From Portunus trituberculatus (lineage: Eukaryota > Arthropoda > Malacostraca > Decapoda > Portunidae), in the NCBI RefSeq assembly GCF_017591435.1, contig NC_059277.1, positions 3,831,001 through 3,895,000 on the forward strand: a DNA stretch of 64,000 nucleotides, in the 5' to 3' direction. The stretch's first letter is position 1. Every line of letters starts with the position of its first letter. The notes below the pieces were generated by a model. The model was not told where the DNA came from. It was given only the letters and a program-made list of their open reading frames with translations, and ran no database searches. Shown here in pieces: positions 34,322-48,197 of the stretch. The position numbers and the translations under genes were made by a program.

Positions 34322-37169
34322 CATATATTTTAACTTGTCCTTTTTGAGTACTTACTCTTCATCACTAAGAAATATCTCATTTGAGAACATTGAAGAGCAG
34401 CCCACTGTCACTATCTCCTTCTCCATAGGTGTTGATGCCATGTAAGGCTGTGGGCCTCCTGCTGCTGCAGTCTCATTTGTAGGGTCACTACTGGAATTCT
34501 CTGAGATACAGAATATGATCATCATCAAAGTAACACTGAAGAAAGTTTAAAATAGTACAGGTAACTCTCTATATACGCACGTTTGATTTGGGTGTTTTTG
34601 TTATAACGAGACCGAAAAAATATTATAATTAATTCAATTTGTGCGATCGGTTTGCTTATACGCGATTTGGCCCAACTGCATTTTTAAACTGAGCGCCAGA
34701 CGGAATTTCAAACTGCGCACCAGAGAGTTCCGCAGCTGGCAGATAGGTGGGAGCTCCGCTCTTCTCATGCCTCATTTGTAGTCTGCCAGTACTGAGTACA
34801 GACGAAATCTCTTCAATCTGCCTATAATTCACCAAGATGGCCCCAAAACGTCCTTCATCTTCTTCTGCACTTGGGGTTATTTTTGATAAGTGGAAAAGCT
34901 CAGAGGAAGATCGTGACTGACTGTGGTGTGAGTGGTGAAGGCAGTGACGCAGTGAGTGTTGTGTTTACGTATTCTTTGTTTTGTTGTTTTCCCTTAGTAT
35001 TTTTTGCTTTCTCTTATCATTTCTTGCTTTTCCCTTTACTTTAAATACACTTCTAGTATTTAGAATGGTAAATAATAAAAACATGTTAATTTAGCCAAAT
35101 ATATAGAGTATTTTGTACAAATTTTTTTGGACCACATCCCGCATCCCCCCTATCGTCTATTGTTTCTTATGAGAATTACATGTTTGTTTTACATGAATTT
35201 TGATATACACGATGCCTCTTGGAACACATGTATTGCGTAAATCGAGAGTTACCTGTAGTTGACAATTTTGTTAAGATACAGTTGTTAAAAAAATTACCTA
35301 TTTGTGAAAAATCATGAAGAGAGTGATCTGAAGTGCTTGCTGCACTCCTGGTTTGGGGAAGGCTTTCTTCTGACTGTCTTATATGGCTGGGTGTTGAGTT
35401 GATGTTACATTGTGCATCCAAGTTCTTTGCTTGACCTGAAGCTCCTTCCTCATGTGCTGAAAGATTCTGGGTTCCAGCTCCTTTTTGCTGTGATGAGTCC
35501 TCTTCTAGCCCCAAGGAAGAACTACTACTTTTACTAAGTGACTCACTGTCTACTTTCAAAGCAGGAATGGAGAGGGAAGCTATAGCCTTTTCAGTGTAAC
35601 TGGGGTCATCCAAATTTTCTGAACCATAACTAAGTTCATCATTTCTCATCAGTAGGTCTCCAATGTTGACATCTTCTCCCTGGGAAGTGTCCCACAACTT
35701 GATGACTGTTGTCATCTGTAAACACACTGAGGGATTTACAGGTTTTCTTGAACAAAGTTACTGCTACATTTGTAAGGACAATAAAATAATAAAATTTTCA
35801 AAGAAAAATCCTTGTCCTTCAACAAGATGGATATTTTGATAATGATGCTTTACTGAAAATTCATCAACAATATCTACCTCTTCAGATACTACTTCAGCTA
35901 TCACCCTTTGGTTCTGTACCAAGTCTAAGAACCTCTTGGAACAAGTGTGGTCCCATGTCCTCTTCCCATTTGTTGGCAATACACCATAAAGGGAACACTG
36001 GAATCCAACAACATATATATGATTGAAAGTCCTTACTTTGTATGTGTGAAATGTCTCAAAATCCACAATGGAAAATGGGTATGTCAACAACTTAACTTAG
36101 ATGCATGGAGAGGGATTTAGTGGAGTTCTGTTATTTGCACTACCTTCAAGGTTTTTTTGAGTGATATGCAACAGAATTAAAAAATATAGTTACAAAGACA
36201 ATCATGCATGCATACAAAATATGTATAGTAAGGCAGATGAATGCAAATAGCAAATGCATTATGTTTGAGTAGTTACCTTGATGGCTTGAGCAGGCAATGC
36301 AAAAAAGTTTTTATGAAGGAGGCGGAGCTGATCCAAACGGCTTACACACACAGTGCCATAATCAACAAAAAAGAGCTGAAATAGGTTATGCAAACTAAAT
36401 ATATTCAGGACTTTACAGGATATGTAGTAGTGACAATCAGGTTTTATCAAATGACAAAATGTATTTTTTTTTACCACAAAATAAAAATAATGAATTACTA
36501 CTTGGTATTGGAATATTCTTGTCTTCCACTTTTATAAATCAGAAAGAAACAAGAGTGAGTTAGTAAATGATGATAATGATAAGTATGGTAGTAATGTTAG
36601 ACTTGCTACCTTAACTGTGGTGAGGTCTTTCACTGAAAGGACAAAGGCTCGATAGAAGTTCTGATCACATGGATATAATGCTGCAACAGCCATTTGATTT
36701 GTAACACGTCTTTCATTGAGTCTGTAACGATTCCCGAGCGCACTGCTGTAAAATTCCCTGTAAAACCATAGGTAAAGTTACAATAATGACCACCAATTCA
36801 TGGACTGTGATGTTTGTTACAGTTGAAATACATAATTATGCTGAAGAAATAACAAATATTGTGCTTCATCAAAAACATGAGAAATACTTCTATAAGTGCT
36901 TGCTTGCCTTTCATTCCACTTCTGTCCTATTATTGATGAACAATAAAGAGTGGGTGGCAGGACAGAACCCTGAGAAACCCCAATACTAATATATTCAGAA
37001 GAACAGTAATCATCTACCACAGCAGCAATAATCAAAAACAAAACTTGAGATGAAGTTGAAGAAAGAACAAAGTTGAAGGAAGGTAGTTTGGAAATCAAAG
37101 CTTTGTGCTAGACACTACAAAAAGTTTTTGAAAAGTCTAAGGCCAGGATGAAATTAAAAAAAAAAAAAA

Positions 37170-37204
<35 letters not shown>

Positions 37205-37213
37205 AAATAAAAT

Positions 37214-37248
<35 letters not shown>

Positions 37249-38950
37249 TAAATAAATAAATCATTAAAGGAAACCATGATCAGCATTCGAGCAACCTTGA
37301 CAAAAGGAACACTAGCAATTAGACAGAAGATTGTGAAGTGATAGATTTTTAAGAATCTTCCTATTGATGATAGATTAAAAACTTAAGATATGTACGTAGA
37401 AAATTAAAGCAATAGGATGGTAGTTTGAGGGATTAGAACAGTTACCCTTTTTAGGAACAAGCTGAATGTAGTTAACCTTTCAGCAAGAAGGGAAGGTATG
37501 TTGATGGGCAGAGTTGAGAATTTGAACAGGTAAAACTCAAGCATGGAGGCAGTCTCTGAGAAGACGAGAAGGGACCCCATCTGGTCCATAAGCCATGCGA
37601 GGGTTTAGACCAGTAAGGGAGGAATAAACCTAGAATCATCCCAGCTAAAGATTTTAGCACAGCTTTGAGCAAAGAGTTCAGCTTTGGAAAAAGATGAGAG
37701 AAAAATGAAGGTGCAAAGTTACTGGAGAAGTTTTTGGTAAATTGCCAGTCTTGAGGGGATGGATGTAAAAAAACTTTGACACTTTCTATTAATGAAGGAT
37801 AAAAGTAAATATTATAATCTGAAATTTCAATATTACTACTACAGCAATGTGTTACTCTATATATAGAACTTGCACTCACAGCATCCTATCCATAAGCTTG
37901 TCCAGTTGCTTTGAATAGTTCTCTCCGTAGTGCATGACCCAAAACCACTTAGGTGTGTACACTTCGCCCACTACTACCTCCACCTTCCCAGGAGGAAGTC
38001 TCTCCACCAGAGAGTAACTTTCATCAGGGCCAACCACTTTTCCTGTATATGACAAGTTGATCTGAGGGCAAAAGAATTTTGGATATTACTTAATATCAAT
38101 GTGGTATGGTGTTAGGGTTGGATAGCAACAAGCCATGAGTAAATAAAACAAAGTTACAGGTCTTATAAAATGAAACACCAACACACACACAAATTGAGAT
38201 TAAGTATGAGATATAATGGCAAACAAAAACCTAGAGAGTAAAATCTATAGACACAGGTATAGCAATAGTTATAAATTTACAACATGGCACGATAATACAG
38301 GATGGCAGAGGAGGCATACTTAAAGGAGAGAAGAGTGCCATTACTTGTTCTGGTTTGGGATGTTGGAGAGGCTGGCAGGGCAAGACACATGTGGTGCCTT
38401 GGTGATGGTAGAGGCTCACCACACTAAAGTTGGCAAGAAGGAAAGCCTCAAGCGAAGTGAAGCCGTGTTTTTCATGGTCCAGATCCTTGTGACTGGAGCC
38501 ATAAAATCCCTGTGAAGTTCACCCATAGATAATCAGTGCTCTACATCTCCCACACCAGCAGTTCCTAGTCTGGCAGTTATCTTTTCACATCTAAGGTCAT
38601 AATGGAGATGTAACAGAAAAATAACCATGAATTTGAAGAATTGTCCCTTACCACTACTACTGCTGCCCTTTTGTCCCCCCACACACTCCCGAAAAATATA
38701 ATAAAACAAATAAAATAAATAAATAAACAAAAACAAAAATAAAAAATACCCATGAATTTGTACTATTACCACAGCCATCCTCTGGTCTTCCCCCAACACA
38801 CTAAACCCCTGCCCCCAAAAAAAAAAAAAAAAAAAAAAAAAAATAAATAAATAAATAAATAAATAAATAAAATAAATAAATAAAATAAAAATAAATTAAT
38901 AAATAAAAAATATAGATTAAATAAAATAATAAATAAATGAAAAAAACCCA

Positions 38951-39020
<70 letters not shown>

Positions 39021-40085
39021 TGTATATATATATAGTGAATGAAAATCTAAAAGGTATTATTTCTGCATTAAAAGGCATTAAATGTATGGAATTTTCTATG
39101 TACTTTCTGTAATGTTCAAAACTAGCAACTGCATATGAAAGCATAAAGAGAATATGAACAGAAAGCATAAAAACATATACACGAATGGAAAAAAAATAAA
39201 TAAATAAAGAAGGAAAACACTTTAAAGTGTAGCTACTCCAACAGCCTCTGAACACTGACCTCATATGCTGCATAAAGCTCATTCAATTCCAGTCCAAAAG
39301 GAAACTCTTCCTCCAGCAGCTTCCTTAAATTCATTGTTGTTTGAGTGTCAAAGCTTCTACTCATTCCTTCAGATGGAGTAGTATCTGGAGATAGTGAAGT
39401 GCTGTCTTGTTTCACAAAATATGATGAAAGATATTAATGCATAATACCTTGCACTTCATTAATTGTTAAATGAAGATTGTGAATGCAACAAGCAGGATAT
39501 CAGAACAATGAAGGATAAAATTAATATGCATGTACAAACACTACTGCAAAACATCTTATCACAATCTCATTCTGCAATTTATGAGAAAATACCAATTTAT
39601 TCAACCCTATTATAAGGCAAAGTAACCAAGGGCAATCAACCACTGTGCCTTAACCTTGAATTAAGTTCAAAGTTGGCAGGAGCACTTGTCACTGCAGAAC
39701 ACCTGGTAAGATGTGACATTTGGTTTACTGCACTTCCTACTATTTTCCATTTATTTATCACTCCTGCTGAGTTGATGACAATATATAAAGAAACTTGGAT
39801 ATAGAGTAATTACTTGTGTGTTCTGTGGAATCCTGTAACAGAGCGGTGGTTGGGCTGGCAGGGTCCAGGAGGAAAACTTGTCCATCTTTCTTGCAGGTTT
39901 TGAACACCTCACTGAGGTGGGAAATTAAGTGGGGAAAGGAATCAAATCCAAGCTCCTGAAGATTCAGCTTTTGGTTTGCCCTTGACTGAAATTTTCCAGA
40001 AAAGAATGGCAAGGAAATTGTAATACCATCATAAGTATGTATATTTCAGGGATGGGCAAACTTTTCAGCGCAAGGGCTACATTTG

Positions 40086-40134
<49 letters not shown>

Positions 40135-40408
40135 TACAGCGCCATATTATATATGAATCTAGCTAATTTATATTTAAAACAGACAAAATGAAAGGCTTTC
40201 AAAGGAAAAACTATTATTTAGCATTGCTTGGTAACTTTCTCTATCAAATTAACAAACATTTGGAAGGCTGCATGAATTCCTTTGGCAGGCCATAGTTTGA
40301 ATGGTATGCAATGGTAAGTAATTTTGAATCATGCTTACAATTCCCCATTACAAAACATAATAAATTGAAACAATAAATATAAATATATCTTTATCTATAT
40401 ATATGTAC

Positions 40409-40453
<45 letters not shown>

Positions 40454-40685
40454 GTAGTGTAGTGGTTAGCACGCTCTGCTCACAATAGAGAAGGTCCGGG
40501 TTCGAGTCCTGGGAGCGGCGAGGCAAATGGGCAAGCCTCTTAATGTGTAGCCCCTTTTCACCTAGCAGTAAATAGGTACGGGATGTAACTCGAGGGGTTG
40601 TGGCCTTGCTTTCCGGTGTGTGGAGTGTGTTGTGGTCTCAGTCCTACCCGAAGATTGGTCTATAAGCTCTGAGCTCACTCCGTGA

Positions 40686-40783
<98 letters not shown>

Positions 40784-42243
40784 TCATATCAACTTAAAGA
40801 CAAGTTGTTATCTAATATTTGAGGAAACTGTTGTCCAATTACATTATTACGAACAATAAGAACCTTCTGATAAATCTAGTGTAAGTTAATATAAATCTTT
40901 CCTTGAAACTAGAACACTTACCTCATATTCTGAAATGAGCAAATCTACACTTATGCCACCCAAGCTGCTAATGATGGTGCGGAAAGTGTCAATTGCCTCC
41001 TTCCTCATCTTTGTGGTGGTTGTATTCTTTTCTTTATTGTCTGGACCTGAAGGTAAAGGTAAATGTTCACTACATAATGATGGGCCCCACACATGCTCAG
41101 GCAGCCGTCCAGATTCTAAGCAAAATAGGACTGTTCAGGCAAAACTGAGTGTGCATGGGTATATGAGGTGGCTCATTCGCAGTGCCTCATGAAACCTGCA
41201 GCTGATGTTGACTCCATCTGATCAGCATCCAGTTCAGACAGGTATAAGCATATAGCTATGGGCACTTAAACCTTGAGGCCACATCACTTGGTACAGTACT
41301 TGACAGCGTACTAAGGGATGTCTGCTGCACCAAGCACTCTCTGCACCATGGAAGAGGAGCAGCACTTTTGGACAGAATTTATAAACATTTACAAGGAGGA
41401 TCCATCTGGAAAATCAAATCAAAAGACAGTTTGGAAAAAAAAAAAAAAAATTAAAAATAAAAAAAATAAAAAAATAAAAATAAATAAATTGAAAAAATAA
41501 ATAAATAAAGAAAAATAAATAAATAAAAAAAATTGCAGCATTTGACTTTACCACTCCTTAGTCCATATATACTTTCCTCTTCCTCCTCCTCTTGTCTTTT
41601 TTAATAACTGGGATGCTGCAATAGCTGCTGTCAAAGTATTTCTAGCTCTTCTGTGCCCATGGGACAGGCCATCATCATTCTGTGGTGTTTTGCTAGAACT
41701 AAGCTGTGCCTTGAGGTGGCCTGAATAGTTTGTGGGCAGCTGTCAGGCCAGTGTTGTTCAGGTGCTAGACTAGCAGCCTGAACATGTACGGGGACCTTTA
41801 TTTCCAGGTTGTTCCAAGACTGCACTCAGTTATTGGGGATACATGTTGGACTTAATATGCAACAGTATCCCCAATACCTGAACAATCCTGTTTATGACAT
41901 TCCCCCCAAAAAACTTACCTTTACTTTCCTCTGATTTTGAAAACAGCAACATTTGGTCACTGAATTCAAAGAACTTCATGTCCACAATGTCATCCAAGGT
42001 TTTGAGCATCTCCACAATGTCAGAATAACCAAACACTGACGGTTTCAGCCACTCTCCAAACTCGGCTTCATATGCAGTACTAAACTTCTCAAGAGCAATA
42101 CCTTGAGGGTTGCTCTTCAGCAAAGTTGTTATTTTCCTCTTGGTGGGTGCTAAGGTGTTAAATTGTTGGAGGCTTGCATTGCTTCCATTGTTGATGAATT
42201 TCAGTAACTTCTGGACATCTGGTTTTGGGCGCATGCGACTCAT
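33196..42243 (-). CDS. TDRD5: TDRD5-like LOTUS and Tudor domain protein, 14 coding exons, 866 aa
   Basis: Coding exons, in transcript order: 42243-41919, 41046-40922, 39985-39814, 39405-39260, 38509-38345, 38061-37880, 36757-36610, 36375-36277, 35997-35854, 35715-35298, 34500-34356, 34171-33956, 33759-33630, 33381-33196 (TGA). Every junction is GT/AG and every phase joins, giving 2601 nt. Seen: LOTUS 1 (about residues 28-105), LOTUS 2 (about 120-195), LOTUS 3 (about 232-302), an extended Tudor fold (about 312-500) with FFVDYGT at 423-429 and aromatic positions in ALYPCDQNFYRA, then a Ser/acid-rich stretch (about 530-640) and a C-terminus I do not recognise. Known: TDRD5 has three LOTUS and one Tudor, whereas TDRD7 has three Tudors; the family works in germ granules, LOTUS binding Vasa-type helicases and Tudor binding methyl-arginine Piwi proteins, in piRNA production and transposon silencing. 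The start ATG has ACC before it and follows a splice acceptor at 42269-42270. The main alternative is a TDRD7-like protein that lost Tudor copies. Confidence 0.86.
34236..34317. repeat. (TA)n in intron 34172-34355
   Basis: About 80 bp of TA fill much of this short intron. Confidence 0.96.
34558..35255 (+). mobile_element. Non-autonomous pogo/Tigger-like DNA transposon inside an intron
   Basis: The ends are inverted repeats: CAGGTAACTCTC begins at 34558 and its complement ends at 35255, with 21 of the outer 23 bases matching. Both ends are flanked by TA (34556-34557 and 35256-35257), the target duplication of Tc1/mariner-pogo elements. A plus-strand ATG at 34837 opens a 27-codon frame beginning MAPKRPSSSS and ending at a TGA near 34918, which resembles the start of a Tigger-type transposase; the rest of the transposase is absent, so this is an internally deleted copy. 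It lies antisense to the host gene and takes up 698 of the 797 bp of the intron 34501-35297, leaving short flanks to both splice sites. Confidence 0.78.
36925..37790 (-). pseudogene. Decayed jockey-like LINE reverse transcriptase fragment in a TDRD5-like intron
   Basis: The minus strand aligns base by base with the LINE copy at 62390-63545. For example, it shares the stretch coding LAGM..., the segment with CCTAAAAA(G)GGT, the run ending TTTCCAAACTACC near 37085, and GVSQGSVL near 36980. Frames shift several times and stops are present. An A-rich AAAT/AATA tract at 37157-37262 sits where roughly 90 nt of reverse transcriptase sequence are missing. The fragment is in the same orientation as the host gene and occupies most of the intron 36758-37879. 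It is not functional. Confidence 0.8.
37157..37262. repeat. A-rich (AAAT)n/(AATA)n tract within the decayed LINE
   Basis: A poly(A) run is followed by AAAT, AAAATA and AATA repeats. LINE homology stops on one side and resumes on the other. Confidence 0.85.
38560..38810. repeat. Partial duplication in intron 38510-39259
   Basis: AACCATGAATTTG...CCACTACT...CCCCCACACAC (38625-38690) is echoed by CCCATGAATTTG...CCACAGCC...CCCCCAACACAC (38750-38800), separated by an A-rich AAAT tract. Confidence 0.4.
38818..39035. repeat. Poly(A), (AAAT)n and (TA)n in intron 38510-39259
   Basis: A run 38818-38842, AAAT words to 38940, (TA)n 38956-39035 with small interruptions. Confidence 0.92.
40047..40308 (+). 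mobile_element. hAT-like non-autonomous element fragment
   Basis: The left end reads CAGGGATGGGCAAACTTTT, which resembles the ends of many hAT non-autonomous elements. The right side carries GGCAGGCCATAGTTTGAATGG, a degraded inverted partner (CCATTCAAAC on the other strand). A poly(A) run (40087-40130) lies inside. No 8-bp target duplication could be confirmed. It lies in the TDRD5-like intron 39986-40921, beside the SINE at 40451. Confidence 0.5.
40451..40689 (+). mobile_element. tRNA-derived SINE with (CA)n tail, copy 1
   Basis: A pol III A box (TAGTGTAGTGG, 40455-40465) and B box (GGTTCGAGTCC, 40499-40509) mark a tRNA-like head. The body is shared with the copy at 51072-51335, including GTGTGTGG, GGTCTCAG, CCGAAGAT and GAGCTCTGAGCTC-like segments. 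It ends GTGAATTA and runs directly into (CA)n at 40690-40779. (CA)n also lies upstream at 40413-40450. It lies in an intron of the TDRD5-like gene, opposite to its strand. No anticodon stem worth calling a gene is present. Confidence 0.82.
40690..40779 (+). repeat. (CA)n tail of SINE copy 1
   Basis: A pure CA run of about 90 bp starts exactly at the SINE 3' end. Confidence 0.95.
41430..41535. repeat. A-rich (AAAT)n in intron 41047-41918
   Basis: AAAAAT/AAAT words. Flanking intron sequence (41090-41430, 41540-41900) is unassigned. Confidence 0.85.
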
Positions 42244-42268
42244 TGGTAATTTCCTGTTGCTCTGGTTC
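41919..42268 (-). other. Second exon of the TDRD5-like gene: start codon and LOTUS 1
   Basis: The acceptor AG is at 42269-42270 after a CT-rich tract. It leaves 25 nt of 5' UTR before the ATG at 42243-42241. The exon ends at 41919 in phase 1 before a gtaagt donor. It holds the whole first LOTUS domain, with the TAYE motif that marks the same helix in the other two LOTUS domains, but unlike them it has no intron at that point. Confidence 0.8.
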
Positions 42269-43369
42269 CTGAGGAGAGTTTAATGTTACTACATGGTGAT
42301 TAGAAATGATTTATGCTATTATTTTACTTTCTTGCTAGCACAGAAGTGGCAATTCTTACTTCTCTCATCAAATAGAACCTTTTATTCTAAATTACTGTAT
42401 TATGAAGGTAATGATTTCAAAAATTTTATTTGTCTTGTCCTTAGAATGACATACTAAATCATCAATTGTGAATTATGTTAGGTAAGGGTAGGTTAATTTA
42501 TAATCACGTTAGGATACTAGCTTCAAAATCCAGATCAAGACATTACAACATTGACAAGAGCAGCATCAGCAGTGTAGCTTCCTATTAACATTTTTCTTTT
42601 TACATGGTAAGAGGCAGTGTTTGGCTCTACTTCAGCTCCAAAAAATATGAAATAGGACCACAGGACTCTTGTATTTACTTTTATTCCTAAATAAAAAAAA
42701 AAAAAAAGGCTATTTAAAACATAAACACTTAGCAGATTCACTAAAATACAATGACATTTACCAGAAAAAGGATATTTTCGTCCCCCAACTTGAGAATAAC
42801 AAGAGTATTTTTTTTTCCAACTGTTTCATAACTACATACGGAGGTAGATAATTATCGCCTTTACATATATATTTTTCAACTACATAGGTATCTTTAAATT
42901 AGAAGAGTCCTTTAGAAAGAAATTTTGCACAAGGCTAAATTCAGGGACATTTCCTGAGACTTAGGCTAAGGTTGTCACCATATTTCCTGTTAGTTTTCCT
43001 GGAGTTCCTATAAATTTTATCATGTTACATTCTCAGCGACACACACACACACACACCGTTCTGAATTTCTGCAATTTCAGAAGCTCCGCCACTATGATGA
43101 AGGACTACGTAAGTAACCACCACTTGCTGGGTCAGGCTTGGTAGGCGCACAAGCTGAGATTTGCAAATAGGAAAACGAACACCTTGGTAAAGCACAAGAA
43201 AAGCACAGACCAGGATGAACATAATACTAAAACAGGTATCTTGGTCATAAAACATAAACAGAAAAATTCATAGATATTATTTTCTAAACTTTGATAAGCA
43301 GTGCTCAATCAGCGCCCTCCGCCACCAAACAAAGACGTCTGGGAGCCACTTCAGTAAGACAACTATTAC

Positions 43370-43530
43370 CTCATGAAGCAGACTATCCGGGTCCGTGTTG
43401 TGCAATTACGTCTGCACTCTACAGACGCCACCACAAGATACAGTATGGTGAGATGAGGCTCAAGGCGATGTTCTCACGCCACGTGTCGCTCCGATCACTG
43501 CTCAGAGATGTGTTGTCAAGCCGAGTCTGA
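43370..43530 (-). other. Inferred non-coding first exon and promoter-side region of the TDRD5-like gene
   Basis: The first visible coding exon starts with an acceptor, so a 5' UTR exon must lie at higher coordinates. The best donor I see is ATGAG|gtaata at 43370/43369, at the edge of a GC-richer, low-repeat stretch running to about 43560. The transcription start was not located and no clear TATA box was seen. This is an inference; another donor in 42300-43300 is possible. Confidence 0.3.
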
Positions 43531-43560
43531 GGTCCCAGTGCTTCGGCCAATGGGCAATGG

Positions 43561-45984
<2,424 letters not shown>

Positions 45985-46360
45985 AGTGTTCCAGATCAGT
46001 GTTCAAGTCTCGAGGTACTCCTGTGTTCCAGTATCGCAACTTCAAGATATTACAGTGCTCCATTGTTCTAGTCTCGAAATACTCCGGTTTTCCATAGTTC
46101 TAATCTTGAAATGTTCCAATATTCCAGTATTCCGGACTCGAAGTATTCCAGTCTTTTATTATCCCAGCCTTTAAGTATCCCAGTGTTTTGGATTCCAAGT
46201 ATTCCACTATTCCAGCCTCGAAGTATCCCTGTATTCCAGCCTTCAAGCATTCCAGTATTTTAGCCTTCAAACATTCCAGTATTCCAGTCTCCAAATATTT
46301 CAGTATTCCAGCCTCCAAGTATTCCAGTATTCCAGTCTCTAAGTATTCCAGCTCAAGTTT
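45985..46360. repeat. 24-bp minisatellite, about 15 copies
   Basis: The unit is close to AAGTATTCCAGTATTCCAGC plus four more bases (CTCG or similar). The register is exact at 24 bp across 46195-46345 and looser before. Because 24 is a multiple of three, it opens 8-residue periodic reading frames on both strands; these are by-products. Confidence 0.82.
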
Positions 46361-46600
46361 CCTGTTCCAGTGTTCCCGTATTCTATCCTTGAAGTGTTAC
46401 TGTTACAATGTTTCCTTTTATTCCGTGCTCCATCACCACCATGTTCCGAGGAGCTTGTTCCGATATTCCCGCGCTCCCTCCTCCTTGTGTTGCGTCTTCG
46501 GAGTGTTCAGGTGGCAAGTGTTCCCCGATTCCCTTACACACCGTCTCCTGTCCCTGTGGATTTCCCGCCGCTCTTGTCCTTGTCAACAACAGCTACCAGT

Positions 46601-46601
<1 letters not shown>

Positions 46602-46659
<58 letters not shown>

Positions 46660-46812
46660 AGTTTCATCTTCTACCCGTGATATATAAAGAATTATGACAT
46701 AAAAAAGAGGAAAAATGCCTCCCCAGACAGCTAATTCATAAATTTTAACGGGAGACATTGCATATAAATTGAATACGCCCTGTGATTCAATGAAGTCTTT
46801 TATGGTGACCTC

Positions 46813-46904
<92 letters not shown>
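46602..46904. repeat. (CA)n 46602-46658 and (CT)n-(GT)n 46815-46904
   Basis: The second array changes from CT to GT with no break. Ordinary sequence separates the two. Confidence 0.93.
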
Positions 46905-46906
<2 letters not shown>

Positions 46907-47201
46907 ACCTTCTAAAAGGGGGAGAGAAAAGATATGGTGAAGTGAATTAGCAAGAAGAAGTGAGTCTGGCACAGAGGGAGATACGGAGAGGGAAAAAAGG
47001 GTAGGGACGAGGAAGGAAGGGAAGATACAAGAACTGTGATAAAAATGGGATAGAATAGATGAAAAGAGGAAAGAAACAGGGGGAGAGGAATAGAGGGAGA
47101 GGGAAAGAGATTGAATCGTTGGAGAGGAAAAACGAGGCAGACTTTTCTCAGGTTTCTTTCAAAAGCGAATGGAAAGAAAAGCATACAAGAATAACAATAA
47201 T

Positions 47202-48197
<996 letters not shown>

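Noticed and set aside
41318..41500. Intronic plus-strand ORF starting MSAAPSTLCTMEEEQHFW
   Set aside because: Slight resemblance to the start of a MADF-type domain, but too short. It ends in an A-rich repeat inside an intron of the opposite strand.
45985..46360. A CRISPR-like array
   Set aside because: Contiguous degenerate 24-bp units with no unique spacers, in eukaryotic DNA.
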